Below, piece by piece: positions 42,637 to 51,150 of a stretch of 64,000 nucleotides of DNA. The notes under the pieces were generated by a model. That model did no database searches, was not told the origin of the DNA, and saw nothing but the letters and a program-made list of their open reading frames with translations. Source of the stretch: Catenulisporales bacterium. GTDB taxonomy: Bacteria > Actinomycetota > Actinomycetes > Streptomycetales > Catenulisporaceae. The position numbers were made by a program, and so were the translations under genes. Location of the stretch: contig JAEKKI010000128.1 in assembly GCA_019510485.1 (NCBI GenBank), positions 1-64,000 on the forward strand, written 5' to 3'. Position 1 is the stretch's first letter, and each line of letters begins with the position of its first letter.

Positions 42637-43701
42637 GTGACCATCACCCGCCGCCACGACCCCGAATACCGCGGCTTCGCCAGCGACAACTACGCCGGGA
42701 TCCACCCCGAGATCCTGGAGGCGATCGCGGTCGCCAACGGCGGCCACCAGGTCTCCTATGGCGAGGACGTCTACACCGAGCACCTGCGGGAGGTGTTCCG
42801 GGGTCACTTCGGCGAGCGCGCCGAGACGTTCCCGGTCTTCAACGGCACCGGCGCCAACGTCATCGCCCTGGACGCGATGAGCGAGCGCTGGGGGGCGGTG
42901 GTCGCCGCGGACAGCGCGCACATCAACGTCGACGAGTGCGGCGCGCCGGAGAAGATCGGCGGCCTGAAGCTGCTGACCGTGGCGACCCCGGACGGCAAGC
43001 TCACCCCGGACCTGATCGACACCCACGCCTGGGGCTGGGGCGACCAGCACCGGGCGCAGCCGCTGGTGGTGGCGATCACCCAGTCCACCGAGCTCGGGAC
43101 CTGCTACACCCCCGAGGAGATCACAGCGATCTGCGACCACGCGCACGCCCACGGCATGAAGGTGTTCCTGGACGGCTCGCGCCTGGCCAACGCCGCGGCC
43201 ACCCTGGGCCGGCCGTTCCGGGAGTTCACCACCGACGCCGGCGTGGACGTGCTGACCTTCGGCGGCACCAAGAACGGGCTGCTGGCCGGGGAGTGCGTCG
43301 TCGTGCTCAACCCCGAGGCCGCGCACGGCGTGCTGTACCTGCGCAAGATGTCGATGCAGCTGGCCTCCAAGATGCGCTTCATCTCGGCGCAGTTCGAGGC
43401 GCTGTTGTCCGGTGACCTCTATCTGCGCAACGCCTCGCACGCGAACGCCATGGCGCAGCGGCTGGCCGCGGCGGTGCGCGACATACCGGGTCTGCGGATC
43501 ACGCACGAGGTGCAGGCGAACGCGGTGTTCGCGGTGATCCCGGCCGAGGTGACCGAGCGGCTGCAGAAGCGGTTCCGGTTCTACACGTGGGACGAGCACA
43601 CCGGCGAGGTGCGGTGGATGTGCTCGTTCGACACCACCGAGGCCGATATCGACGCGTTCGCCGCGGCGGTGCGCGAGGAGATGGGCGCCGCCGAGGGCTG
43701 A
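42637..43701 (+). CDS. Threonine aldolase-family PLP enzyme
   Basis: 354 residues. Fold-type I PLP enzyme of the beta-eliminating lyase/L-threonine aldolase family: FASDNYAGIHPEI at the N-terminus, PVFNGTGANVIAL, the Asp-Gly-Ser-Arg pair (VFLDGSRLANAA) and the PLP-binding Lys in TFGGTKNG. It cleaves threonine or a related beta-hydroxy amino acid to glycine and an aldehyde. GTG at 42637 follows GAGGGAAC. Third gene of the DUF6421-SDR-aldolase unit and followed by a terminator. Confidence 0.92.
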   Translation: MTITRRHDPEYRGFASDNYAGIHPEILEAIAVANGGHQVSYGEDVYTEHLREVFRGHFGERAETFPVFNGTGANVIALDAMSERWGAVVAADSAHINVDECGAPEKIGGLKLLTVATPDGKLTPDLIDTHAWGWGDQHRAQPLVVAITQSTELGTCYTPEEITAICDHAHAHGMKVFLDGSRLANAAATLGRPFREFTTDAGVDVLTFGGTKNGLLAGECVVVLNPEAAHGVLYLRKMSMQLASKMRFISAQFEALLSGDLYLRNASHANAMAQRLAAAVRDIPGLRITHEVQANAVFAVIPAEVTERLQKRFRFYTWDEHTGEVRWMCSFDTTEADIDAFAAAVREEMGAAEG

Positions 43702-43719
43702 CTCTCCGCCGACGCCGGC

Positions 43720-43745
43720 GCGGGGCCGCTCTACCGCGGCCCCGC
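43720..43745. terminator. Bidirectional terminator between aldolase and MerR genes
   Basis: Ten-base perfect stem (43720-43729 with 43736-43745) and loop TCTACC. It begins 18 bases after the aldolase stop and includes the stop codon of the convergent MerR gene. Confidence 0.75.
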
Positions 43746-44492
43746 CCGCTCCTCGATCAGCGTCGTCGCCACCTCGTCCAGCGCCATCCGCATCAGGGCC
43801 AGCACCGAGTCCAGGGCCAGCGGCCGCAGCCGGTCCAGGCCGCTGAGGATCTCCGGCCAGGCGTCGGCGGGATGGCCGGCGGCCTCGAACGGGGCCCAGA
43901 TCTGGTCCATGTAGAGCTGGACGAAGCATTTCGCCACGGCCTGCACATGTGCGCGCGCCTCCGTCGCGGCCTTCAGCGCCCGGGCCGGCGGGATGCCCAG
44001 CGCCATCAGCTCCGCGCCGATGCGGGTCAGGCGTGGCGAGCGTTCCTCGTAGCGGCCGTTACCCAGCGGACGTAGCAGTCCCAGTTCGACCGCTGAGTCC
44101 AACAGCGCGGCGCCTTGGCCGTCGTCGGAGGAGCCTTCCTCCAGACCGGGAAACAGGGTGTGGACGTCCTCCAGCCGCACCACCCGGCGCTCGCCGTCGT
44201 CGAACGCCTGGTGCACCGCCGCGGCGAACGAGGCGAACTGCGCGCCGCCGCCGAGCATCCGCCGGATCGACTCCAGGGTGAAGCCGTCGGCCTGCAGGCG
44301 CTTGATCTGCTCCAGCCGTTCCAGGTGCTCCGGCCCGTAGTAGCCGACCCGGCCCCGGACCGTCGGGGCCGGCAGCAGGCCGCGGGACTGGTGCTCGCGG
44401 ATGTTGCGGACCGTCATCCCGGAAAGGCGCGCGAGGTCGTCGACGCGGTACTGGCGGTACTCGTCGTCGGTCACCCTGTGCGCCTCTTCCAT
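43731..44492 (-). CDS. MerR-family transcriptional regulator
   Basis: 253 residues. An N-terminal MerR helix-turn-helix (YRVDDLARLSGMTVRNIREH, then SRGLLPAPTVRGRVGYYG) and dimerisation helix (HLERLEQIKRLQADGF) are followed by a long helical C-terminal domain that looks like a ligand-binding domain of the TetR/FadR-type fold. No Cys metal site is seen. It lies 25 bases downstream of the SDR gene in the same direction, last of the MaoC-SDR-MerR unit, so it probably controls this fatty-acid or steroid-type pathway. Confidence 0.88.
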   Translation of the reverse strand: MEEAHRVTDDEYRQYRVDDLARLSGMTVRNIREHQSRGLLPAPTVRGRVGYYGPEHLERLEQIKRLQADGFTLESIRRMLGGGAQFASFAAAVHQAFDDGERRVVRLEDVHTLFPGLEEGSSDDGQGAALLDSAVELGLLRPLGNGRYEERSPRLTRIGAELMALGIPPARALKAATEARAHVQAVAKCFVQLYMDQIWAPFEAAGHPADAWPEILSGLDRLRPLALDSVLALMRMALDEVATTLIEERAGPR

Positions 44493-44517
44493 GTTCGTTC
44501 AGCTATAAGGGTTGACT

Positions 44518-45357
44518 TCAGGACATCATCCCGAGCCACTGACCGCCGGTCACGTTCAGCACCTGGCCGGTCACGTAGTTCGCCCACGGCGAGCACAGGA
44601 AGAACACGCCGCCGGCGGCCTCCTCCGGCGTGCCCGGGCGGCCCAGCGGGATCAGGAAGCTGGTCGCGCCGATCATCGCCTCCGGGATGCCCAGCTGGAC
44701 CGTCTCGCCGCCGATGGTCATGGTGTTGTCCTCGGTCTTCGCCGCGGTCAGGCGGGTCTCGATGTGGCCGAAGGCCACCGCGTTGACGTTGACCTTGAAC
44801 TGGCCCCACTCCTTGGCCAGGGTCTTGGTCAGGCCCACGACCGCGGACTTGGCCGCGGAGTAGTTGGCCTGGCCGGCGTTGCCCATGGTGCCGGAGACCG
44901 AGGAGACGTTGACGATCTTGCGGAAGACCTCGATGCCTTCCTCGCGCTCCTTCTTCGCCGGCTCGCGGAAGTACGGCGCGGCCGCGCGGATGGTGCGGAA
45001 CGGGACCACGGTGTGGATGTCGAGCATCCGCTGGAACCAGTCGTCGCTCATCAGGTGGATCGGCTTGTCCAGGGTGTAGCCGGCGTTGTTGACCAGGATG
45101 TCGATCTTGCCGAAGCTGTCCACGGCCTTGGCCACCAGCGCCTCCGGGACGCCCTCGGCGGTCAGGTCGCCGCCGAACACCGCCGTGTCGGCGCCGTGCG
45201 CCTTGGCGATCTCGGCCGCGGTCTCGGCGGCGACGTCCGCGTCCAGGTCGTTGATCAGGACGCCGGCGCCCTGCGAGGCCAACAGGTCGGCGGTGGCCCG
45301 CCCGATGCCGCGCGCCGATCCGGTGACGATCGCGACCTTGCCGTCCAGGACTCCCAT
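44518..45357 (-). CDS. SDR, 3-oxoacyl-ACP/CoA reductase or 3-hydroxyacyl-CoA dehydrogenase
   Basis: 279 residues: VAIVTGSARGIGRATADLLASQG, Asp in INDLDAD (NAD preference), NNAGYTL, Ser in VNVSSVSG and Tyr-Ser-Ala-Ala-Lys. Extra segments after the NNAG motif and near the C-terminus make it longer than FabG. It resembles the dehydrogenase part of peroxisomal multifunctional enzyme type 2. ATG at 45357 has AAGGAGC upstream. MaoC hydratase is encoded upstream and a divergent SCP2 gene lies nearby, so a beta-oxidation-like role in fatty-acid or sterol side-chain turnover is likely. Confidence 0.88.
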   Translation of the reverse strand: MGVLDGKVAIVTGSARGIGRATADLLASQGAGVLINDLDADVAAETAAEIAKAHGADTAVFGGDLTAEGVPEALVAKAVDSFGKIDILVNNAGYTLDKPIHLMSDDWFQRMLDIHTVVPFRTIRAAAPYFREPAKKEREEGIEVFRKIVNVSSVSGTMGNAGQANYSAAKSAVVGLTKTLAKEWGQFKVNVNAVAFGHIETRLTAAKTEDNTMTIGGETVQLGIPEAMIGATSFLIPLGRPGTPEEAAGGVFFLCSPWANYVTGQVLNVTGGQWLGMMS

Positions 45358-45433
45358 ACTGCTCCTTGGCTCCTTGATGTGACTTCTGGTCATTGGCGTT
45401 GTCCGGTGACCGAGGGCCGGGCTGAAAGGCGGC

Positions 45434-46270
45434 TCAGGGCTCGAAGACCGCCAGGCCGTCCTTGAGGACCACCGCCTCGGTTTCCGAGGCGGTCTCGAAC
45501 GCGTATGCCCCGGCCCCGCTCCGCCATATCCGGGTGCTGATGTCCTGCCCTGGCGGCACCGGTTTGGCGAAGCGTACGGCGAGCCGCTTCAAGGTGCGAG
45601 GATCGGCCTCTGCGATGCCGATCACAGCATGCGAGGCGAACGCCATCGTGCACAGGCCGTGGTTGATGATCCCCGGCAGCCCGACCGAGCGCGCGAAGTC
45701 TTCGTCCAAATGGATCGGGTTGTGGTCGCCGGACGGTTCGGCGTAGCGCACGGTCTGGTCGGCGTCCACGTGCTGCTTCGCCTCGCCGACCGGATCGGTG
45801 CCGCGCACCGCCTCGGCCGGCGCGTGCCCCGGTGCCGACTCGCCGGCCGACCGCTGGCCCTGCGCGCCGCGGAAGAAGGTGGACATCCACTGCTCGTTCA
45901 CCAGGTCGCCGCCGGCGGTGCGGGTCTCGGACCGCACCGCGACCACCACGCCGGCCGAGGTCTGCCGCACGCCCACCGGCGCCGAGCGCGTCGACAGCTC
46001 CATGCCCGGCGTGATCGGCCGGTGGTAGAAGAAGTCCTGCTCGCCGTGCACCAGCATCATGAGCAGCTCGGCCGGAGCCACCGCCAGCACGGCCTCGGCG
46101 CCGGAGTCGAACGCCGGCAGCACCGCGAACACCGGCGGGGCCAGCTCGCCGCGGCGGTGCTCGGCGATCGGGTCGTTGGTCGCCGCCGCGTACGCCGCGA
46201 TCCGCTCCGGCTCGACGGTGAAGCGCTTCGGCTCGGTCCAGACGCCGAGCGCCTCCAGGTTGAAGCTCAT
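45434..46270 (-). CDS. MaoC-like enoyl-CoA hydratase, two-hotdog form
   Basis: 278 residues with two hotdog halves. The C-terminal half carries the R-specific hydratase motif [20 protein letters not shown] (Asp-x4-His) and then [10 protein letters not shown]; the N-terminal half lacks catalytic residues, as in the MFE-2 hydratase 2 domain. ATG at 46270 is chosen over the longer open frame to 46459. First gene of the MaoC-SDR-MerR unit, divergent from the SCP2 gene at 46368. It hydrates trans-2-enoyl-CoA to (R)-3-hydroxyacyl-CoA, and the SDR would oxidise the product. Confidence 0.9.
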   Translation of the reverse strand: MSFNLEALGVWTEPKRFTVEPERIAAYAAATNDPIAEHRRGELAPPVFAVLPAFDSGAEAVLAVAPAELLMMLVHGEQDFFYHRPITPGMELSTRSAPVGVRQTSAGVVVAVRSETRTAGGDLVNEQWMSTFFRGAQGQRSAGESAPGHAPAEAVRGTDPVGEAKQHVDADQTVRYAEPSGDHNPIHLDEDFARSVGLPGIINHGLCTMAFASHAVIGIAEADPRTLKRLAVRFAKPVPPGQDISTRIWRSGAGAYAFETASETEAVVLKDGLAVFEP

Positions 46271-46367
46271 TTCCCACTGCCCCTTGCGGACGCCGGGTCG
46301 GCGGACAAGACTGTGACGCAACTGAACGTACCGTAGAACGACGTAACGATCCAGAGGTGATTCCGCC

Positions 46368-46859
46368 ATGACTGAGACCTCCGGGACGTCCGGGACCTCC
46401 GGCACTGGCGGCCTGCCCGTGGAGCTGGCCGGTGCCGACCCGAACCAGCTGGCCGGCATGGTCGGCGGGCTCTCCGACGCCGAACTGCGCGCGGTCCTGG
46501 CCGACCCGGCGCTGCGTACTCAGGTGCTGGACGAGGTCTTCCGCCGCATGGGTGACCACTTCCGGGCCGACAAGGCCAAGGGCCAGACCGTCGCGGTGCA
46601 CTTCGTGATCACCGGCGGCCCGGACGGCGCCAAGGACTCGTACCAGGCGTTCATCAAGGACGGCGTCTGCACCACCTCCAAGGAGCTCACCGAGCACCCC
46701 CGGGTCACCATCACGGCTGACGGCGTGCCGTTCCTGCGGCTGGTGACCGGCGCCGTCCGCGGCGTGGAGCTGTTCCTGAAGGGCAGGCTCAAGATCGGCG
46801 GCGACATGATCTTCGCCGCGTCGGTGCCGGGGTGGTTCGCGATTCCGGATGGGAAGTAG
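46368..46859 (+). CDS. SCP2 sterol-binding-domain protein
   Basis: 163 residues. A Gly/Ser/Thr start, then a short helix region, then the SCP2 domain (about 55-163): VAVHFVITGGPDGAKDSYQ, VTITADGVPFLRLVTGAVRG and LFLKGRLKIGGDMIFAA. SCP2 domains carry fatty acyl or sterol lipids. ATG at 46368 with AGAGGTG upstream. It diverges from MaoC with a 97-base shared promoter region, so the two transcripts are likely co-regulated by the MerR protein. With SDR and MaoC it completes the domain set of a peroxisomal MFE-2. Confidence 0.9.
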   Translation: MTETSGTSGTSGTGGLPVELAGADPNQLAGMVGGLSDAELRAVLADPALRTQVLDEVFRRMGDHFRADKAKGQTVAVHFVITGGPDGAKDSYQAFIKDGVCTTSKELTEHPRVTITADGVPFLRLVTGAVRGVELFLKGRLKIGGDMIFAASVPGWFAIPDGK

Positions 46860-46865
46860 GTCCGG

Positions 46866-47678
46866 TCAGTCGTCAGCGGCGTTCGAACCGGTGGTGACAC
46901 TGTCAGTCAGCACCTGATGCAGCCGGGCGGCGAAGCCTCGGGGGCGTAGAAGGAACCCGGTGTGGCCGCCGGGGAAGTCCATGAGCGGCTGGTCCAGTTC
47001 GGCCGCGAGCATGTGGACGCAGCGTCGGGAGAGGCTTTCGGCGTCGGCACCGCCGGCCGGTACGATCCGCTGCGCGATCGCGCGCAGGCGGGGCAGGTCC
47101 AGCCGGTAGCGGCGCACGGCGGGCGCGTCGTGGGTGAGGAAGAAGTCCAGGTTGGCGATGCGGTCCGGCGCCGGAGGCGGGATTTCGACGTCGTCCTCGC
47201 GGTCGTCGTAGCGGATCGCGGCGATGGCCATGAACTTCGTCATGGCCTCGCGTAGTCCGTGTCGCCGGTAAAGGGTTTCGACCTCCTCCTGGTCGGCGGC
47301 GGCTTGGTCGCGTTCGGGCTCGGGCAGCAGGTGGGTCGCCGGGGGCTCGTGGGCGATCAGCAACCGAACTTGCTCGGGATGCCGGGATATCAGGTCCAAG
47401 CCGATGAGCGCGCCGATGCTGGAGCCGAAGACGAGCGCCGGTTCGTCGGTGAGCGCGGCGAGGAGATGCGACACGTCCTGGCTGTGCGTCGACAGGTCTA
47501 TAGCGGCGTCGGGGTCGTCGATCGGGCTGCGCGAGAGCCCGCGCCGGTCGTGGGTCAGAACCGTGTAGTGGTCCACGAGATGGTCGGCGAGCCGATCCGT
47601 CGCATCGGCGTTCCCGTCCCCGCCTTGCAGGATCAGCAGTAACGGCCCGTTGCCTCTGAGTTTGTAGTGCAGCTTCAC
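46866..47678 (-). CDS. Alpha/beta hydrolase
   Basis: 270 residues. Oxyanion region LLLILQGGDG, nucleophile Ser87 in GSSIG, and His in GGHTGF near residue 242; an Asp in the AELDQP region may complete the triad. Soluble, no signal peptide. Substrate unknown. It is divergent from a TetR gene with a 23-base palindrome between, so expression is probably controlled by that repressor. Its stop lies 6 bases from the SCP2 stop. Confidence 0.85.
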   Translation of the reverse strand: MKLHYKLRGNGPLLLILQGGDGNADATDRLADHLVDHYTVLTHDRRGLSRSPIDDPDAAIDLSTHSQDVSHLLAALTDEPALVFGSSIGALIGLDLISRHPEQVRLLIAHEPPATHLLPEPERDQAAADQEEVETLYRRHGLREAMTKFMAIAAIRYDDREDDVEIPPPAPDRIANLDFFLTHDAPAVRRYRLDLPRLRAIAQRIVPAGGADAESLSRRCVHMLAAELDQPLMDFPGGHTGFLLRPRGFAARLHQVLTDSVTTGSNAADD

Positions 47679-47690
47679 CAGACCCCCTCC

Positions 47691-47713
47691 ATAAGAAACT
47701 CCGCGTTTCCTAT
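47691..47713. promoter_or_regulatory. Palindromic operator between hydrolase and TetR genes
   Basis: ATAAGAAAC-TCCGC-GTTTCCTAT: nine-base arms with one mismatch around a five-base centre, 13 bases from the hydrolase ATG and 45 from the TetR start. Size and symmetry fit a TetR-family dimer. Confidence 0.75.
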
Positions 47714-47758
47714 GAGGCTAGCTGGCTCGGATAAGGAACGCCAAGTACCCTATTGGCC

Positions 47759-48322
47759 GTGACCTCTTCACCGCGTACCCGTCGCCGGGGGGCAGCACTG
47801 GAAGACGCCATCCTGGATGCCGCGTGGGAGGAACTCGCCCAAGTCGGCCACGACCGGGTGACGATGGGTGCCGTCGCGGAACGTGCGGGGACCAGCAAGG
47901 CCGTTCTCTACCGGCGCTGGCCCAACCGCGGCGGACTGCTCGCCGCGGCCATCGCGCGGCGGGTCACGCCGCTGAACGCCGGTCCGATCGAGACCGGCGA
48001 CCTGCGCACTGATCTGCTGGAGCTGCTGAGGACACTTAAGCAGCGCTGTGACAGCGTGGCCGCTGGTCCCGAACCCGACGGCGGGCTCGCGGCGTCGGTG
48101 CGACGCCGCGCCGCCCGGGACGGCTTCGAGTCGATGACGCTGATCCTTGACCGAGCACGGCAGCGCGGACAGATCAGCGAAGCGCCCGACGACCACATCG
48201 TCCGTCTTCCGATCGCCTTGCTATACGGCGAACTCTCCCTGGCCGAGACGCCGGTACCGGATCGGCTGATCGAGGCGATCGTCGACGAGATCTTCCTGCC
48301 TCTTGTCAGCCGCTACTCCTGA
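47759..48322 (+). CDS. TetR-family repressor
   Basis: 187 residues. N-terminal HTH: DAILDAAWEELAQVGHDRVTM, then VAERAGTSKAVLYRRWPNR; the C-terminal helical ligand domain is of the TetR_C type with LDRARQRGQISEAPDDHIV. GTG at 47759 is taken; TTG at 47753 is in frame. Divergent from the hydrolase gene, with a palindrome in the 80-base gap, so it probably represses both itself and the hydrolase. It converges with the VOC gene and overlaps its stop by 10 bases. Confidence 0.9.
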   Translation: MTSSPRTRRRGAALEDAILDAAWEELAQVGHDRVTMGAVAERAGTSKAVLYRRWPNRGGLLAAAIARRVTPLNAGPIETGDLRTDLLELLRTLKQRCDSVAAGPEPDGGLAASVRRRAARDGFESMTLILDRARQRGQISEAPDDHIVRLPIALLYGELSLAETPVPDRLIEAIVDEIFLPLVSRYS

Positions 48323-48678
48323 ATGACTGACAGCCAGTTCCCCGCCGGGTCCTTGAACCAGGCGATCAGCGGGCCGCCGGACCGGTTGATCCCGTCCTCG
48401 CCGACGCCGGGCAGCTGCTCGAAGGCGACACCGCGCTCCTTGAGCTGCTTCACCGTCGCCTCGATGTCCGTCACCGGGAAGTTCAGGATCGTGAAGGTGG
48501 CGGCGCGGTGCGCCGGGCCCTTGGGGTAGACCAGGATCTCGGTGCCGCCGGCGATGTGCAGGCGCAGCATGCCGTTGGCCTCGGTCACGGGGATGCCGAG
48601 GACCTGGTTGTAGAACTGCTTCGCGGCCGGGATGTCGTCCACCGAGAAGCCGCTGAAGGCTTTCGTATTCTCGAACAT
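48313..48678 (-). CDS. VOC (glyoxalase/bleomycin-resistance fold) protein
   Basis: 121 residues, two beta-alpha-beta-beta-beta units: GFSVDDIPAAKQFYNQVLGI and LNFPVTDIEATVKQLKERGV, ending with WFKDPAGNWLSVIQE. The final Glu is the usual metal-ligand position. Such proteins may be isomerases, dioxygenases or antibiotic-binding proteins; the substrate cannot be read. ATG at 48678. Single gene. Confidence 0.85.
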   Translation of the reverse strand: MFENTKAFSGFSVDDIPAAKQFYNQVLGIPVTEANGMLRLHIAGGTEILVYPKGPAHRAATFTILNFPVTDIEATVKQLKERGVAFEQLPGVGEDGINRSGGPLIAWFKDPAGNWLSVIQE

Positions 48679-48719
48679 GATGCGACCGTACCCGCCGGGA
48701 CCGACAGTACCCGGCGCGC

Positions 48720-48755
48720 AACGGCCGTCCCCCGAGCATTCGGGGGACGGCCGTT
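48720..48755. terminator. Perfect 16-base terminator hairpin after the DHA2 exporter gene
   Basis: Stem 48720-48735 with 48740-48755 and loop GCAT, lying 43 bases beyond the stop of the minus-strand MFS gene and 42 bases upstream of the VOC start. It ends the exporter transcript. Confidence 0.85.
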
Positions 48756-48797
48756 GTCATCGCGCGTGTTCGGGTTGTACTGGCTGCTACCTGGCTC

Positions 48798-50348
48798 CTA
48801 GTTGGCCGACACCGCGTCGCCCACCGGCAGGATCGCGATGTGGTCGGTCTCCTCGGCCAGCTCGATCGCGTGCTCGTCGACCGCCGGCAGCGCGTTCTTG
48901 CCCGGGAGCAGGAACACCGTGGCGATCGCGGCCAGCACGCCCAGCCCCGCGCCGGCCAGCAGCGCCGTGCCGAAGCCGCCGGACAGCGCCTGCGTCGGGC
49001 TGTCGCCGGTGCCGAACAGGTGCGTGGTGCGCGCCGAGGCCACCGCGGCCAGGATCGCCAGGCCCAGGGCGCCGCCGATCTGCTGGGAGGTGTTCAGCAG
49101 GCCCGAGGCCAGGCCGGACTCCTCCTCCGAGGCGCCGGCGGTGCCGGCCACGGTCAGCGCCACCCAGGCCAGGCCGGCGCCCAGGCCGATGACGATCTGC
49201 GGGAGCAGCAGGTCGGTGACGTAGCTGCCGTCCGCCGGCATCCCGGAGGCCCACAGCAGGCCCAGGGACATGATCACCATGCCGCCGATGGTGGTGGGCT
49301 TGATGCCCATCTTGGCCACCAGCTGCCCGGCGATCGTGGCCGCCACCACGATCGCCAGCGCGATCGGCACCAGCGACAGCCCCGACTTCAGCGGCGAGTA
49401 GCCCAGGACCTGCTGGGTGTACAGGGTCATGAAGAAGAACGCCGGCATCAGGCCCATGACCTGCAGCAGCGAGGCGGCGTTGGCGCCGCGCAGCACCGGC
49501 CGCCTGAAGATCGACAGCGGCACCAGCGGCAGCCGGGTCCGCGACTCGATCACGATGAAGGCGGCGATCAGCGCCAGGCTCACCGCGCCCAGGCCCAGGG
49601 TCTCCGGCGAGGTCCAGCCCACCTTCTGGGCGTTGACGAGCACGAACACGATCCCGGCCAGACCGCCGGTGACGGTGAAGGCGCCGGCCAGGTCGAACCC
49701 GGTCCGGTTGCCCGTCGGCGCGCCCTCCGGCAGCACCCGCGGCGCCAGCAGCGCGGCCGCGACCCCGATCGGCACGTTCACCCAGAAGCAGGCCTCCCAG
49801 CCGAACCAGTCGGTCAGCATGCCGCCCAGGATCAGGCCGACGGCACCGCCGGCCCCGGCCACCGCGCCCCAGACGCCCAGCGCCTTGTTGCGCTCGGCCT
49901 TCTCGGCGTCGGTGTTGTCCGGAAAGGAGATCAGCAGCAGGGACAGCGCGGCGGGGGAGACCACCGCGGCGGCGAAGCCCTGGATGGCCCGGGCGCCGAT
50001 CAGCCAGCCCGGTGAGGGCGACAGCGAACCGAGCAGCGAGGCCGCGGAGAACAAGATCAAGCCGCCCATGAACATCCGGCGGCGCCCGAAGTAGTCGGCC
50101 AGGCGCCCGCCCAAGAGCAGGAAGCCGCCGAACATCAGGGTGTAGGCATTGGTGACCCAGGACAGGTCGTTCTGGGCGAAGCCCAGCCCCTTGACCAGGG
50201 ACGGCAGAGCGACGCCGACGATACCGGCGTCCAGGACCAGCACGAACTGAGTCATCGCGAGCAGGCCCAGCGCCGCGCCGCGGTTGATGGTCCGGCCCTC
50301 CGGCGTGGCCGGCGCTGTGCTCGGAGCAGCAGCTGACACGAGATGCAT
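48798..50348 (-). CDS. DHA2-type MFS multidrug exporter
   Basis: 516 residues, the size of 14-helix EmrB/QacA-type exporters. Motif A region GGRLADYFGRRRMFMGG, motif [17 protein letters not shown] and the first-helix Asp (VLVLDAGIVGVALPSL) are typical. Proton-driven export of drugs or dyes is expected. ATG at 50348. Divergent from a TetR gene with inverted repeats in the gap, which fits drug-induced expression. A clean terminator follows the gene. Confidence 0.93.
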   Translation of the reverse strand: MHLVSAAAPSTAPATPEGRTINRGAALGLLAMTQFVLVLDAGIVGVALPSLVKGLGFAQNDLSWVTNAYTLMFGGFLLLGGRLADYFGRRRMFMGGLILFSAASLLGSLSPSPGWLIGARAIQGFAAAVVSPAALSLLLISFPDNTDAEKAERNKALGVWGAVAGAGGAVGLILGGMLTDWFGWEACFWVNVPIGVAAALLAPRVLPEGAPTGNRTGFDLAGAFTVTGGLAGIVFVLVNAQKVGWTSPETLGLGAVSLALIAAFIVIESRTRLPLVPLSIFRRPVLRGANAASLLQVMGLMPAFFFMTLYTQQVLGYSPLKSGLSLVPIALAIVVAATIAGQLVAKMGIKPTTIGGMVIMSLGLLWASGMPADGSYVTDLLLPQIVIGLGAGLAWVALTVAGTAGASEEESGLASGLLNTSQQIGGALGLAILAAVASARTTHLFGTGDSPTQALSGGFGTALLAGAGLGVLAAIATVFLLPGKNALPAVDEHAIELAEETDHIAILPVGDAVSAN

Positions 50349-50412
50349 CCCCTCAAACGGAAGGTGAGTTACGGTTCCGGTTTTAATGTTTACGACAGTA
50401 GCGGAGCGCTCC

Positions 50413-50437
50413 CTCCGGTTGTCAAGCGGAACCGGAG
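50413..50437. promoter_or_regulatory. Inverted-repeat operator between DHA2 exporter and TetR genes
   Basis: CTCCGGTT (50413-50420) and AACCGGAG (50430-50437) are exact inverted repeats nine bases apart. Related half-sites (ACGGTTCCGGTTTT near 50370 and AACTTCCGTTT near 50442) flank it, so several repressor dimers may bind. Confidence 0.7.
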
Positions 50438-50470
50438 TTCAACTTCCGTTTAGTCAACGGGCGGTGTACC

Positions 50471-51115
50471 GTGCGAAACATGGTCCTCACCCAGTCCCCG
50501 CCGACCCGCCCCCTGCGCGCCGACGCCCGCCGGAACCGGGAGGCGATCATCAGCGCCGCCGACGACCTGTTCCGCACCCAGGGCATGTCCTTGCAGATGG
50601 ACGAGGTGGCACAGCGGGCCGGCCTGGGCGTGGGCACGGTCTACCGGCACTTCCCGACCAAGGAGGCGCTGACGGTCGAGCTGGTGACGTACCGCTCGGA
50701 GACCGTCATCACCCAGGCCGAAGACGCGCTGGTGACCGACGCGCCGGCGGTGGCCATTCGCGGCTTCTTCCACGCCATGGCCCGGCTGATGAGCGAGGAC
50801 GTCGGGCTGCGCGAGACCTTCAAGATGCAGTCGACGGCCGACCTGCAGGGCGAGTCGTGCGCGTACTTCCGCCAGGACTTGCACGAGCGCAAACTCGCGA
50901 TCATGCAGCGGGCGCAGCGGGCCGGAGCGGTGCGCGGGGATCTGGGCGTCGAGGACTTCGACGCGCTGATGTGCGGGATGGGGCAGGCGATCGTGGCCGG
51001 CGGGCGGCCGGAGCTGATCGCCGACGTGATTCTGGAGGGGTTGCGGGTTCCGCTGGGGGACGGTGCGGATTCGAAGGGGTCTGACGCGCGCCGAGCGGGT
51101 GTTGACGGGGCCTGA
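50471..51115 (+). CDS. TetR-family repressor of the MFS exporter
   Basis: 214 residues (ATG at 50480 is an alternative). HTH: REAIISAADDLFRTQGMSLQ, EVAQRAGLGVGTVYRHFPTK; the C-terminal domain has the SBD pattern with MARLMSEDVGLRETFKM. It is divergent from the DHA2 gene; the inverted repeats between them are the likely operators. Ligands would be the drugs exported. The last 15 residues are charged and probably disordered. Confidence 0.92.
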   Translation: MRNMVLTQSPPTRPLRADARRNREAIISAADDLFRTQGMSLQMDEVAQRAGLGVGTVYRHFPTKEALTVELVTYRSETVITQAEDALVTDAPAVAIRGFFHAMARLMSEDVGLRETFKMQSTADLQGESCAYFRQDLHERKLAIMQRAQRAGAVRGDLGVEDFDALMCGMGQAIVAGGRPELIADVILEGLRVPLGDGADSKGSDARRAGVDGA

Positions 51116-51150
51116 TCGGTGGCACGGCATAGCGCCGGCCGCAAGGGACA

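Noticed and set aside
46271-46367. A clear MerR dyad between MaoC and SCP2 genes
   Set aside because: The gap has repeated GAACG/ACGT elements, but no 19-20 base symmetric dyad that I could defend.
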